Assembly: GCF_015221875.1 (NCBI RefSeq)
Contig: NZ_JACYGY010000001.1
Span: 1,178,001-1,242,000, forward strand
Length of the DNA: 64,000 bases
Reading direction: 5' to 3'
Origin: Dyadobacter subterraneus
GTDB lineage: Bacteria; Bacteroidota; Bacteroidia; Cytophagales; Spirosomataceae
Of the stretch, positions 9,056 to 18,879 are shown one piece after another. The notes beneath the pieces were generated by a model, which did not search any database, was not told the DNA's origin, and saw nothing but the letters and a program-made list of their open reading frames with translations. The position numbers were made by a program, and so were the translations under genes. Position 1 is the first letter of the stretch; each line of letters begins with the position of its first letter.

Positions 9056-9322
9056 ACTTCGGCTTTCGGCTATCGGCCGTCAGTTCAGGAAAGGGATAGA
9101 ATCTATCTCAATCCAAAATCTGATAGCCGACCGCCAAATTTACTTCGGCTTTCGGCTATCGGCCGTCAGTTTCTGGAAAGGGATAGAATCTATCTCAATC
9201 CAAAATCTGACAGCCGACCGCCAAATTTACTTCGGCTTTCGGCTATCGGCCGTCAGTTCAGGAAAGGGATAGAATCTATATCAACCCGGATCTGATAGCC
9301 GACCGCCGAAAGCCGACGGCCA
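9056..9322. repeat. Three tandem 86-87 bp GC-rich repeats
   Basis: Units begin ACTTCGGCTTTCGGC at 9056, 9142 and 9229, with near-identical sequence; unit 2 has one extra base and unit 3 diverges at its end. Each unit has a 5' arm containing TCGGCTATC and a 3' arm containing GATAGCCGA that can pair around an AT-richer centre (AAAGGGATAGAATCTAT). The array fills most of the 366-bp gap between SusD2 and the hydrolase gene and stops one base before the SusD2 stop codon. No ORF is evident. It could act as a termination or mRNA-stabilising element, or be a REP-like mobile repeat. Confidence 0.9.
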
Positions 9323-9323
9323 A

Positions 9324-11099
9324 TTACCATCCCGGATTTTGTCCCAGTTTAGGATTGAACAATCTGTCTGTTTCAGGAATAGGGTAGAGGTAATGTTTTT
9401 CTTCCCATTTGCGTGGTACGGTAGTCAGCCAGGTAATTTCTCCCGAAGTATCGTTGGAAAGACGCTGTGGATTTGGACCTGCGCTGATTGTTTCAGCCAC
9501 ATTGATATAAGTCACCCCGGCAACCGGAGATGCAGGCGTTCCTTTTACAAAAGCCACATCCATCACACCATCTTCATTAAGATCCATCGGCGTGTTCAAA
9601 GCCGGAACGTAAAATCCATTCCATTTTTGCTCCATCAACGAACCGCGTTTCCAGCGAACGATATCATAAAAACGGAAACCTTCAAGACACAACTCAGTTC
9701 CTCTTTCGCGACGGATCTCAAGAATGGCCGGATCCGAAATGCCAGGGAAATAATTCGCTTGCAGGTAGGGATCAACTACGGCTGGTACAGCAGAAAGTCC
9801 GCCAGTGATACCTGCTCTTTTACGAATTGCGCCCACAGTTAATGCCCAATCCGCATCAGTCAATTTATTCAATTCCGCTTTTGCTTCCGCATAATTCAGC
9901 AAAATTTCAGCATAACGCATCGTGGAAATGGAATTGATATTTCTTGTTCCGCCATCATAATATGTATCATCCAAAGTCCATTTAATTGGCTGGTAACCGG
10001 TGTAAGTATAAGAGAAAACAGGAGGCGCAGCTTCTTCTTTTCCGCCATTAATTCTTTTGTAGTTTCCCATACGAATCGTTTGCTGCAATCTTTTATCTCG
10101 GCCTTTAACTTCCTGCGCAAAAGTCATAGTTTCGTGACCAGCTTTGTCAGTAAAAGGCGTTCCGTCTATATTCAGGTATGTATTCACAAAAGTGCGTGTG
10201 AAACTTAATCTTGCTCCATAAGTTGAACTTGTCCACCACCAGTTGGCATCGTTATACACACTCAGCGCAGGATCGCAAACATAGGAAAGCATCACTTCAT
10301 TGGTTACCGGCGTATTGTTAATGAAAACCTGACGATAAGATTTCTCATTTCCACCGGTTTCATTCAAAGAGAAGCCGCCTTCTTTAATCACTTTTTCAGA
10401 AGCGGAAATAGATTCGTTTAACCATTTTTCTACGCTCGACTGCAAGTTGTAAGTCGTCTGGTATTTTCTGAAAGTACCTTCAAAAAGACAGATTCTTGAT
10501 TTGTAGCCATAAGCAACTGACTTGGTGATCAAACTTCTGGTATTATCGGTAGTAGTGCGAATATTTTCGCAGGCATAATTTAAATCTGCCAAAACTGAAT
10601 CCATTACCATCGTACGCGGATCACGTCCGTTGAAAAGAGTTGGATCGTCGACTGTTGCAGCTTTATTGATCCAGGGCACATCGCCAAAGCGTTTTACTTT
10701 TTCAAAATAAAATATCGCTCTGAAAAGACGGGCAAGCGCCGTGTAATGTTTCCGGGTATCAGCGGGAACTGTTGCACGGTTATTATTTTCGATGAAATAA
10801 TTGATATTCCGAAGTGGTTTCCAATCCCAGCCTGAACTTTGGCGAGGGCCAAAAGCACCGTCACGCAAGAAATCAGGGACAGAGGAACGCGCTCCAAAAT
10901 CACTCATTTCGTCGGAACGGATGATATCATTACCAGTCGGCAGAATATCATAAAAGGAATTTGCATACAGATCAAGTCCTTTTTCGCTGTTAAAAACGGC
11001 ATTGTTATCGGCAGTAGACTGCGGAACCTGATCAAGTTCCTGACATCCGCCAGCCAAAAGGCCGATCAGAAATAACAGTCCTATAAATTTAAATTTCAT
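9324..11099 (-). CDS. SusD/RagB family nutrient-binding lipoprotein (locus 2)
   Basis: The start at 11099 is preferred over an in-frame Met at 11141 because it gives a clean lipoprotein signal: MKFKFIGLLFLIGLLAGGC. The mature protein has SusD hallmarks: ARLFRAIFYFEKVKRFGDVPWINK, a calcium-site-like DLNEDGVMDVAF segment, ILEIRRERGTELCLEGFRFYDIVRWKRG and C-terminal HYLYPIPETDRLFNPKLGQNPGW. It pairs with SusC2 immediately upstream and is a close paralogue of SusD1. Its 3' end abuts the tandem repeats. Confidence 0.95.
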   Translation of the reverse strand: MKFKFIGLLFLIGLLAGGCQELDQVPQSTADNNAVFNSEKGLDLYANSFYDILPTGNDIIRSDEMSDFGARSSVPDFLRDGAFGPRQSSGWDWKPLRNINYFIENNNRATVPADTRKHYTALARLFRAIFYFEKVKRFGDVPWINKAATVDDPTLFNGRDPRTMVMDSVLADLNYACENIRTTTDNTRSLITKSVAYGYKSRICLFEGTFRKYQTTYNLQSSVEKWLNESISASEKVIKEGGFSLNETGGNEKSYRQVFINNTPVTNEVMLSYVCDPALSVYNDANWWWTSSTYGARLSFTRTFVNTYLNIDGTPFTDKAGHETMTFAQEVKGRDKRLQQTIRMGNYKRINGGKEEAAPPVFSYTYTGYQPIKWTLDDTYYDGGTRNINSISTMRYAEILLNYAEAKAELNKLTDADWALTVGAIRKRAGITGGLSAVPAVVDPYLQANYFPGISDPAILEIRRERGTELCLEGFRFYDIVRWKRGSLMEQKWNGFYVPALNTPMDLNEDGVMDVAFVKGTPASPVAGVTYINVAETISAGPNPQRLSNDTSGEITWLTTVPRKWEEKHYLYPIPETDRLFNPKLGQNPGW

Positions 11100-11144
11100 G
11101 AGTATTTGATTTATTTTTTCTTCTAAAAAATAAGATTTCATAGA

Positions 11145-14100
11145 TTAGAAAGTCACCGACAATCCCATGGTGAAGCCTTTTAGTATCGGGTAATTGTTTG
11201 CATTACCACTGTTACCATTATTAGGTTTTGATGGATCGTCTGTCGGATTCAAAACAGCATCTGATCTTCCGATATTTTCCACATCGATATCCTTTGTGAT
11301 CTTATACATTGGAGAATAAGTGAAAACATTGTCGCCCGACAGGTATACACGTGCACTTGCCATTTTCAATTTATTTGTCAAAGTATGCGGAAGATTGTAT
11401 CCGATCTGCAAGTTTTTCAGACGGACGTAAGCCACATTTTGCAAATATTTTGTCTGATTTTGAGAAAGCTCGCCTGAACCTTGTGCAACATATCCGCGGT
11501 AGCGTGGCAGGTAAGCATCCGGATTTTCCTCAGACCAGATATTGCCCAATTGCCATTCCGGTACTTTATTGTACGGACGGTTATATTGTCCCCAGAAAAT
11601 CGCTGCTTCCGGTCCTGGAAACCAGTCTTGCTTTGCAACGCCCTGGAAAAATGCCGAGATGAAGAAATTGTTCCAGTCAGCACCAAGTGTTACGCCGTAG
11701 GTGTAACGCGGAAGAGAATTTCCAATGATTTTTCTGTCACCCGGTTTGGCAACTGTGTTATCGCCAATGTCAATCACGCCGTCACCGTTCAGATCTTTAA
11801 ACTTGATATCACCCGGAAGCAATTTTCCCGTTGTGGATGCTTTGTACAAAATTTGTTTGGCAGAATTGGTAACGTCATCAGCAGATTTGAAATAACCATC
11901 ATTCACAAATCCCCAGATTTCACCCAGTTTCTGGCCTTCGTAATAATCGGACAGCTTTTTGTCAGGGTTGTTATACTTATCAATTTTTGCTGTGTAATCT
12001 GCCACTGTAAGGCGGATCGAATAGTTTAGGGGTTTTGATCCAACTGTAAACTGATCCCGCCATGTGATTGCCGCTTCCCAGCCTTTTGTTGTCAAATCAG
12101 CATAATTTCCTTTTGGAACATCAGTACCAAAAACGGCTGGCAAAGTCATACCTGTTGTAAACATGCCTGTTGTTTTTCTTTGATAAGCGTCCGCATTTAA
12201 TGTCAAACGATTGGCAAGCATCGAAACATCCACACCGAAATCAGCGGTACTTGAAGTTTCCCATGTCAATCCGTTTGGCAATACTGTTGGCTGCCCGGTT
12301 TGCTGCGGACGAACGCCATTCAGGATTCTTCCTGACTGCTTGATCGCGAATTTTTCCTGGAAGCTGTAAGAATTGATATTTCCATTACCAAGCGAACCGT
12401 ACGAACCTCTCAATTTCAACTCGGAAATTACCTTTGGAGACACTTTCCAGAATGGCTCATTAGAAATTCTCCATCCCGCAGAAACCGATGGGAAAAATGC
12501 AAAACGCTGGTTGGTCGGGAATTTAGAAGATCCGTCATAACGACCGTTAAATTCTACCAGATATCTTTCTTTGAATGAATAATTGACACGGTAAAAACCA
12601 CCGGCAATAGCCCATTTGTCATATCCGCCACCGGTTGTAATGGTTTGTCCAAGCGCAAGATTGATGTCATTTGCACCTTCATAAATCAATCCGTTACGAA
12701 CGACCTGAAGTTCTTTGTAAAGTGACGTCTCCTGGTTGAAACCTGCCAATACTTTGAAATAATGATTTGCACCAACTTTCGGTTCAAATTCACCGTAGAT
12801 GTTGGTAGCGGTATACTGCGTATTGCGAAGCAGGTTTTGAAGATCGTTATAATTTGTTCCCACATATTCAATCACGCCCGGTTTGCGGCTGTAAGGAACC
12901 GGAACCCGCGTACGATAATCGTTATTGTCTGTATTCTGGTAAGTGAAATTTCCTTTGATTCTTAAAATGTCGTGGAAGAACTGAGAGGAAAAACTGGTCG
13001 TGTTTCTGAAAACACGCTTGTCGGTGTTAATTCCGTTTTTGCCATAATAAAAATCACCAACCGTGTATGCTGCGGAGTAGGTTAACGTTCCGTCCGGGTT
13101 AAACATTGGAGCCATGGTGTGCCCTTCATCTGAAATATTTCTCCATATCGAACCACCTTCACCTACGTTGAGCGGATTGTGATATTTCATGGAAGAAAAA
13201 TCTGCGTTGTTGGCTACGTTCAGCCATGGATAAAGCTGAACAGATCCTTTTACACGTAAACTCATGATTTTGTAATCATCAGAATTGTACTTAAAAAGTC
13301 CATCCTGACCGAAATAACGACCTGTTACAAGAAAATCTGCCTTGCCGCTGCCTCCGGAAACGGATAAGTTATGTTCTGTTGCAGTGGTCGTTTTTTTGTA
13401 TAATTCTTTATACCAGTCCATGTTTTCATAGTACACATATTCACCGGTAACAGGATCAACAACCGTTTTTGGAAGACTCGGATCTTTCGAACGTTTTTCA
13501 AATTCTGCCAGATATGCCGGAGAGAATTTAACTGTTTTGTTGACGTTCTGAGGGGTTTGGGAATAGTCATTCCATGCGCTCCATCCTTCGTTAAACATTT
13601 TGGCAAAAGTGTACCCGTCAGTCACGAAATCCGGAACAGCAATTGGACTTTTGATGGAATGGTTAAGCGAATAGCTAACCGTAGTTTTATCTTTCTGCGG
13701 CGTTTTTGTGGTAATCAAAACCACACCAAAAGCTCCTCTCGCACCATAAATCGCAGCTGATGCCGCATCTTTCAAAACGGAAACGCTGGCAACATCATTT
13801 GGATTGATACGGCTTGGATCACCTTCAACACCATCAATCAAAACCAGCGCATTTCCACCCTGGCCGATCGAAGTTGCTCCACGAATGTTGTAAGCAGGCG
13901 ATTGCGTCGGTTTTCCGTCCCCCATGGTCAGGTTAAGGTTTGGGATAACACCTTGTAAACCTTGCGCAAGATTTGGAAGTGAACGGTTTTCAAGAACTTT
14001 GCTTGTAACCTGGTCAACGGCGCCAGTAAGGTTCATTTTTTTCTGCGTTCCATAACCTACAACAACCAGTTCTTCCAATGCTTTGGTATCGGCATCAAGA

Positions 14101-14723
14101 GAAATATTGAAAGTTGTTCTTGTTCCAATTGGCAGTTCTTTTGTGACGTAGCCGACAAAACTGAAAATCAGAACTCCGTCCTTATCGCTTTCAGTCAGAT
14201 CCAGTTTAAATTGTCCTTCACCGTCTGTGGTCGTTCCGCGTTGTGTACCTTTTACGATGATACTAACGCCGGGCAATCCACCGCCTTTTTCATCAGAAAC
14301 TTTTCCGCTGATGTCGATTAGGGGCGCCGGAACCGGAATGATCTGGGTTTTTACCTCTGGAATTTTTGGTTTTACCACAATAGTCCGCTCCATCAAACTG
14401 TAAGTCAGCGGCTGATTATTGAAACATTGTTCTAAAACCTGTTCAAGCGAACCGCCCGAAATATTCATTGTAACAGGTTTGGCTTTTTTCAACAGTTCGT
14501 TATTAAAAATGAACTGATAACCACTTCTTTTCTGGATAATTTTGATCACATTTTCCAGCGGAGCGTTTTCTACGGAAACTGAGATTTTTTGAGAAACGGC
14601 GGCCGCACTCACCTGCATACAGGCAACGGCTAGTAGGAAAGCGCTTAATTTCATCATGAACAGGATTTTGGATGGAATAAGGCCGATACGTCTACTACTT
14701 TTGAAGAGTAGCTTTAATTTCAT
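11145..14723 (-). CDS. SusC/RagA TonB-dependent outer-membrane transporter with STN domain (locus 2)
   Basis: A start at 14723 (MKLKLLFKSSRRIGLIPSK) is preferred to an upstream Met at 14771 because it places the signal peptide within normal distance and aligns with the start context of the other two SusC genes. Order of domains: signal anchor (to about residue 44), STN domain, carboxypeptidase-regulatory-like domain (IDISGKVSDEKGGGLPGVS), TonB-plug with ELVVVGYGTQKKMNLTGAV, and a beta-barrel ending in Phe. The STN domain differs from those of SusC1 and SusC3, matching its different FecR2. The barrel resembles SusC1. Substrate unknown. Confidence 0.96.
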   Translation of the reverse strand: MKLKLLFKSSRRIGLIPSKILFMMKLSAFLLAVACMQVSAAAVSQKISVSVENAPLENVIKIIQKRSGYQFIFNNELLKKAKPVTMNISGGSLEQVLEQCFNNQPLTYSLMERTIVVKPKIPEVKTQIIPVPAPLIDISGKVSDEKGGGLPGVSIIVKGTQRGTTTDGEGQFKLDLTESDKDGVLIFSFVGYVTKELPIGTRTTFNISLDADTKALEELVVVGYGTQKKMNLTGAVDQVTSKVLENRSLPNLAQGLQGVIPNLNLTMGDGKPTQSPAYNIRGATSIGQGGNALVLIDGVEGDPSRINPNDVASVSVLKDAASAAIYGARGAFGVVLITTKTPQKDKTTVSYSLNHSIKSPIAVPDFVTDGYTFAKMFNEGWSAWNDYSQTPQNVNKTVKFSPAYLAEFEKRSKDPSLPKTVVDPVTGEYVYYENMDWYKELYKKTTTATEHNLSVSGGSGKADFLVTGRYFGQDGLFKYNSDDYKIMSLRVKGSVQLYPWLNVANNADFSSMKYHNPLNVGEGGSIWRNISDEGHTMAPMFNPDGTLTYSAAYTVGDFYYGKNGINTDKRVFRNTTSFSSQFFHDILRIKGNFTYQNTDNNDYRTRVPVPYSRKPGVIEYVGTNYNDLQNLLRNTQYTATNIYGEFEPKVGANHYFKVLAGFNQETSLYKELQVVRNGLIYEGANDINLALGQTITTGGGYDKWAIAGGFYRVNYSFKERYLVEFNGRYDGSSKFPTNQRFAFFPSVSAGWRISNEPFWKVSPKVISELKLRGSYGSLGNGNINSYSFQEKFAIKQSGRILNGVRPQQTGQPTVLPNGLTWETSSTADFGVDVSMLANRLTLNADAYQRKTTGMFTTGMTLPAVFGTDVPKGNYADLTTKGWEAAITWRDQFTVGSKPLNYSIRLTVADYTAKIDKYNNPDKKLSDYYEGQKLGEIWGFVNDGYFKSADDVTNSAKQILYKASTTGKLLPGDIKFKDLNGDGVIDIGDNTVAKPGDRKIIGNSLPRYTYGVTLGADWNNFFISAFFQGVAKQDWFPGPEAAIFWGQYNRPYNKVPEWQLGNIWSEENPDAYLPRYRGYVAQGSGELSQNQTKYLQNVAYVRLKNLQIGYNLPHTLTNKLKMASARVYLSGDNVFTYSPMYKITKDIDVENIGRSDAVLNPTDDPSKPNNGNSGNANNYPILKGFTMGLSVTF

Positions 14724-14730
14724 AGTTTTA
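14701..14730 (+). promoter_or_regulatory. Candidate antisense promoter over the SusC2 start codon
   Basis: TTTTG ending at 14703, a 19-bp spacer, then TAGTTTTA at 14723-14730. The last base deviates from TAnnTTTG, but position and spacing are the same as at loci 1 and 3. Confidence 0.35.
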
Positions 14731-14735
14731 CGATG

Positions 14736-14820
14736 TTTGGATTTTGAAAGTTTATGGTTCGCACTGTACACTTGTTTAATAATCCTTTCTGACCGGTAGC
14801 CCTGGCCGGCTATCGGTTTT
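14736..14820 (+). ncRNA. Predicted antisense RNA, locus 2
   Basis: An estimated 85-nt plus-strand transcript complementary to the SusC2 leader, ending at a 10-bp stem (14792-14801 with 14808-14817, one G-U pair, loop CTGGCC) followed by four T. It lacks the GTGGWA hexaloops seen at loci 1 and 3, consistent with its different regulator subfamily. Weaker promoter and shorter T-run make it the least certain of the three. Confidence 0.35.
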
Positions 14821-14842
14821 CCAGCATTACTATATCTTCTGA

Positions 14843-16024
14843 TTATTTTTCCCTTATTGTTACTTTTTTGTCTTCTATCTCAAATTTTAATTCTCCCGAC
14901 ATTTCAAGCATTTTCAACACTTTTGACAAGGTGGTGTTTCGTGATATCATCGCGGTAAAATGTTTGTTAGGAATCTGTTGTTCATTCACGACGTCCACGT
15001 CATACCATCTTTTCAACTGTCGCATAATGGTTGTCAGATCTTCGTTATCAAACTGGAAATAACCTTCTTTCCACGCTACTGCTTCGTCCGTATCAGCCGT
15101 CCGTACACGAATCTGTGATCCAATCACCGCCTGTTGACCAGGATTCAGCAGTTTTTTATTTTCTCCGTTTCCTACTTTTACCGAGCCTTCCAGCAATGTG
15201 GTTTTGGAAACGGCTTCATTGTCGTAAGCCATGATATTAAAGTGCGTTCCCAAAACTTCAACATGCGTTTTTCCGGCTTCTACTACGAATGGCTTTTCTT
15301 TATTTTTGCTGACTTCAAAATATCCTTCGCCGGTTAATTCAACCTTCCGCTCTTTGCCCGAAAATGCCGTTGGGAAGTGTAAGGAAGATTTTGAGTTGAG
15401 CCATACTTTGCTGCCATCGGGGAGCGAAATCTCGTATTGGCCACCCGTCGGGGTATTTATTGTGTTGTATGTGACGATGCTGCTATTTTCTGTTGGAAGG
15501 ATTTCGTAAACCAGCTGACCCTCTTTTTTGCTGATTTTTACGCCATTCTCCTTCTTGAAAGTGCCATTTTCCATGTCTTCCAGTGTGATCACACTGCCAT
15601 CGCCCAAGGTGAGCGTGGCCTTATTTCCTCCGGGAAGCACGTCATTTTTTAAAATTTGAGGTTTTTTGGTTTTGGCAATAGTCGCAGTTTGATTTCCCTT
15701 TTTGTGTAAAAAAGCATAACCAACAATACCGGTGATCAAAATAGCCGCCGCATATTTGAAGAACTTTTTATACGACCAGAATGAACGATGAATGACTGGA
15801 CTGTCAATTTGCTGGTTGATATTTTCCCAGGCAGCATTTTGATCAATCGATTCAAAAAATTGCAGACCTTCTTCCATTTTGTCTTTATTCTGCAATTCAT
15901 TAAGTAAAATCTGATTCGCGATATCTTCGTTTAGCCAATCCTGTAATACCTTATTTTCCTCTTTGGAAAGGTTTCCATTAAGATATTTGAAAATTAAATC
16001 TGCGATTTCAAAAGGTGCTTTCAT
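14843..16024 (-). CDS. FecR-family anti-sigma factor, long type (locus 2)
   Basis: 393 aa. N-terminal sigma-binding region (LIFKYLNGNLSKEENKVLQDWLNED), one membrane helix at about 88-106 (FKYAAAILITGIVGYAFL), an additional segment GNKATLTLGDGSVITLEDMENG typical of the longer FecR subfamily, the FecR domain (INTPTGGQYEISLPDGSKVWLNSKSSLHFP), and a C-terminal DUF4974-type domain with AVAWKEGYFQFDNEDLTTIMRQLKRWYDVDV. It lies 179 bp after sigma2 and 119 bp before SusC2. Confidence 0.95.
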   Translation of the reverse strand: MKAPFEIADLIFKYLNGNLSKEENKVLQDWLNEDIANQILLNELQNKDKMEEGLQFFESIDQNAAWENINQQIDSPVIHRSFWSYKKFFKYAAAILITGIVGYAFLHKKGNQTATIAKTKKPQILKNDVLPGGNKATLTLGDGSVITLEDMENGTFKKENGVKISKKEGQLVYEILPTENSSIVTYNTINTPTGGQYEISLPDGSKVWLNSKSSLHFPTAFSGKERKVELTGEGYFEVSKNKEKPFVVEAGKTHVEVLGTHFNIMAYDNEAVSKTTLLEGSVKVGNGENKKLLNPGQQAVIGSQIRVRTADTDEAVAWKEGYFQFDNEDLTTIMRQLKRWYDVDVVNEQQIPNKHFTAMISRNTTLSKVLKMLEMSGELKFEIEDKKVTIREK

Positions 16025-16203
16025 TCCGGGCTTATGTTCTTTATTAGTAAGACACGCAGAAATAAATTTGGGGTGAAAGGTTTTTGAAAAATATTTTTAT
16101 TTGAAGAAAAATTTAGATTAAATTAATTCGTAACTCCCAGAAAGTAACAGGATTATCTGTTGTTCCGGAGTTGAAAAAATGTTGGAAGAAAATTTTGACT
16201 GGA

Positions 16204-16776
16204 TTAATTTAAAAAGATCAGCAGGAGAACACTAAAAATTTCAGCTGTAAATTGTGGACGCAAAAGCTGCATCGCCCGTTGTTTTTGTGTCTTTACAGTA
16301 TTGACAGATATCCCCAGTTCTTCCGCGATTTCATTATTCTTCTTATCATCCAGATAACTCATTCTTGCAATTTGCTGACATGCCGGCGGAAGGGATTCAA
16401 TGGCATGATGAATTTTCGAGTATACCTCAGACTGAATAATGGAGTTGATTATGTTTTTATCGTCAACAAGCTCAGGAAGATTCAGTGTGAATTTTTCGAC
16501 AACTTTTTGATGCCTCAACAAATTTAGACTGGCATTTTTAACGGTGGTGTAAAGAAAACTTTTGATTGCATTGTCATCTTCGGCAACTTCTTCTTTCCGG
16601 TTCCAGTATGTTACAAATGCGTCCTGAGCTATATCTTCTGCCTCGCCTTTATCTTTAACGATGTTAAAGGAAAAGTAGACAAGGTTGGAATAATTTCTGT
16701 TGAACAGCATTTCAAAAGCAATTCTGTTTTCACTTTTGTCTTGTGCTGAGTCAGGTTTGGTATATAAAGAATCCAT
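16204..16776 (-). CDS. ECF RNA polymerase sigma factor (locus 2)
   Basis: 190 aa. Region 2 includes FEMLFNRNYSNLVYFSFNIVKDKGEAEDIAQDAFVTYW; region 4 includes LPPACQQIARMSYLDDKKNNEIAEELGISVNTVKTQKQRAM. It is from a different subfamily from sigma1 and sigma3 of this window. The C-terminal FSVLLLIFLN is hydrophobic, as is common in Bacteroidota ECF sigma factors next to FecR. It probably drives FecR2, SusC2 and SusD2. Confidence 0.94.
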   Translation of the reverse strand: MDSLYTKPDSAQDKSENRIAFEMLFNRNYSNLVYFSFNIVKDKGEAEDIAQDAFVTYWNRKEEVAEDDNAIKSFLYTTVKNASLNLLRHQKVVEKFTLNLPELVDDKNIINSIIQSEVYSKIHHAIESLPPACQQIARMSYLDDKKNNEIAEELGISVNTVKTQKQRAMQLLRPQFTAEIFSVLLLIFLN

Positions 16777-17267
16777 ATTCTGTTAGACAAAAGTAATCGT
16801 GCTCAATCTCTTTTCTTGAATAATCCGGAAGAAAACAGTCGCTAAAAGTATTAATTTTTCTTTGAATAAAACTAATTAGTTTTCTTGTTGAATTATTAGA
16901 CGGAAGGAATTTGTGCACTATGTTTTGTTCTCTTTTTGGAATGTTAAGAACTTGTCAAACGGAGAAAAAGTTAAGCTGGAACTCAATTCTTCCTGACGTC
17001 CCTGACATTTACAGTTCAAAGGTATTTTACACCAAAGTTATTATCGCATTTATAATGTTATGATTTTATTAAGAAACAGGATTGAGGTCACGATGGCATA
17101 ATAATCCATGCTAAATCGTTTTTTATTACAATTAAGACTATAATTAGTTTTAAAAATAAAAATTTTATTGAATCTATGAGTTGTGTTATTTCTGTATGTC
17201 TCAAAAGAAAACAGGGCGCCGGATTTACATCCAGCGCCCTGCATACTTTTATTTTTAAACTGAAATA
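16777..17267. other. 491-bp intergenic region upstream of sigma2
   Basis: No convincing gene. A minus-strand box CAAAAGTA at 16788-16795 (complement TACTTTTG, consensus TAnnTTTG) lies only about 12 nt before the sigma2 start codon, so it would give an almost leaderless transcript. A perfect 16-bp palindrome, AAAACTAATTAGTTTT, lies at 16868-16883 and could be an operator. The SusD3 terminator occupies the right end. Confidence 0.4.
17212..17241 (-). terminator. Terminator of the SusC3-SusD3 operon
   Basis: CAGGGCGC at 17212-17219 pairs with GCGCCCTG at 17234-17241, with inner GGAT/ATCC pairing and a TTAC loop. On the minus strand the stem is followed by TTTTCTTTT. It lies 26 nt beyond the SusD3 stop. 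Confidence 0.85.
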
Positions 17268-18866
17268 TTACCAGCCGGGTGTTTGTTTGTAAGCGCCGTT
17301 ACTTCTTGCAATTTCATTTGGACTGATCGGCCATGCTAATTTTGCAGCGGTAAATTTTCTTGCCGGCCAAACCTGCTGAACTGTATAAGTGGAAGCAGGG
17401 TCCGTTTTGTTTGCATGAATGCGGCCGTGAAGCGGTGCGTTGATTTTATCATAATCACCCCAACGTTTTAAATCCGCCAGACGGTCCGTCCATTCACAAC
17501 CCAATTCTACGCGGCGTTCATGTTTCAGGTTAGCAAGTGTCGGGGCAGTAATTGGAGCAAGTCCCACACGGGCACGCACTTCGTTCAATGGCGCGGCAGC
17601 CTCAGTGTTTTTACCTTGTTGAATGAGTGCTTCTGCTTTGAAAAGTAAAATTTCTGCATAACGCATCAAAGGCAAATTCAACGTTGTAGTAGGGTAGTCG
17701 CCATTCTGGTTGATCTGCGTATTTGTTCCCGGATCCTGGTTTGTCCCATTGCTGTAAGGATCCATATACTTATTGATCTGGAAGCCTGATAAACTATTGG
17801 TTGAAAAATAAGAACGCTCAACACCGAAGAAAGTGAATTTGTCACCAAACTTCAAAATCGTTGCTTCACGGCGCGGGTCGTTTGCTTCATATTCATCATA
17901 GAGCTCAGCAGTTGGCTGGAAATAACCCCAGCCGTTATAAATTCCCCAGCCTTTGTTTTCCAAAATTACACCTGGAAATTCAGAGCCACCCTGAACACCC
18001 GAAGTTACAGACCAGATGTATTCCGTTCCCCAGTTATTGGCTGCCTTAAAAACCGATTTGTAATTGGCAAGACTGCTGCCTTGTCCGGTCATAAGTGCGC
18101 GACCGCCTTCATTTTTAATTTTATCTGCAATTTCAGGAATTGCTGCCCATTTGGTATTGTCGTATTGCGCCCAGTAAGCATATGTTTTAACCATATAACC
18201 CCATGCCGCAGCCTTATGTGCTCTTCCCTGATCGGCCGCTCCGTAAGTCTGGAACAAAGGAAGAAGATCGGCTGCCTTTTGTAAATCGCTGATAATTTGA
18301 GCGTAGTTATCGGTTACAGAAGGAAGCTGAGGCGGAATTCTGTAACCGAATTCTGCATTTTCAATTCCATCGTAAGGAACGCCCTGATCTTTGTGTCCCC
18401 ACAAATAAGCAAGCCAGAAATGAGAAAAAGCACGTATGAAATAGGCTTCACCAAGAGAACGGTTTCTGATAGCATCACTTACATTCGTAGCTTTTTGCAC
18501 ACCTTCAATCGTTTGGTTTGCTTTATTCATCATCGAATACAAATCATTCCAACCGCCTGTCAAATAGCCTTCATTACCAGATGGAATAAAGTTTTTGATG
18601 TTTTCTCCATCGGCTTTTGATCTTCCAACGATCAAATCGTCACTCGCATTTTGAACCCAGAAAAGGTCGCGGCCCCAGGTAGCTTCATCACGCATGGCCA
18701 CATACATGGAAGCCACACCTTTGATCACATCGTCCTCGCTATCCCAGAAATAAGCAGTAGTTGACTCTCCGTTTGGCTTGGTATCTACCCAACTTTCATC
18801 ACATGCAGTCAGGCTTAGCATAATTGCCATACCTGATAAAATTGAATGTTTTATATATAGTTTCAT
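17268..18866 (-). CDS. SusD/RagB family nutrient-binding lipoprotein (locus 3)
   Basis: 532 aa. Signal peptide with lipobox ending SLTAC (Cys22). SusD signatures: SLGEAYFIRAFSHFWLAYLWGHKDQGVPY, LPLMRYAEILLFKAEALIQQGKNTEAAAPLNEVRARVGL, KHERRVELGCEWTDRLADLKRWGD and C-terminal WPISPNEIARSNGAYKQTPGW. It belongs to a different SusD subgroup from SusD1 and SusD2. It lies 13 bp downstream of SusC3 and ends in a strong terminator. Confidence 0.95.
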   Translation of the reverse strand: MKLYIKHSILSGMAIMLSLTACDESWVDTKPNGESTTAYFWDSEDDVIKGVASMYVAMRDEATWGRDLFWVQNASDDLIVGRSKADGENIKNFIPSGNEGYLTGGWNDLYSMMNKANQTIEGVQKATNVSDAIRNRSLGEAYFIRAFSHFWLAYLWGHKDQGVPYDGIENAEFGYRIPPQLPSVTDNYAQIISDLQKAADLLPLFQTYGAADQGRAHKAAAWGYMVKTYAYWAQYDNTKWAAIPEIADKIKNEGGRALMTGQGSSLANYKSVFKAANNWGTEYIWSVTSGVQGGSEFPGVILENKGWGIYNGWGYFQPTAELYDEYEANDPRREATILKFGDKFTFFGVERSYFSTNSLSGFQINKYMDPYSNGTNQDPGTNTQINQNGDYPTTTLNLPLMRYAEILLFKAEALIQQGKNTEAAAPLNEVRARVGLAPITAPTLANLKHERRVELGCEWTDRLADLKRWGDYDKINAPLHGRIHANKTDPASTYTVQQVWPARKFTAAKLAWPISPNEIARSNGAYKQTPGW

Positions 18867-18879
18867 GATTTTCGGAATG

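Noticed and set aside
9056..9322. CRISPR array for the three repeated units
   Set aside because: The units are contiguous 86-87 bp repeats without unique spacers, and no cas genes are in the window.
9339..9842. Plus-strand ORF of 167 aa inside SusD2
   Set aside because: Shadow of the SusD2 coding frame; rich in Arg, Ser, Phe and His with no domain pattern.
17050..17244. Minus-strand ORF of 64 aa after SusD3
   Set aside because: It starts inside the SusD3 terminator stem and has no recognisable pattern or neighbours.
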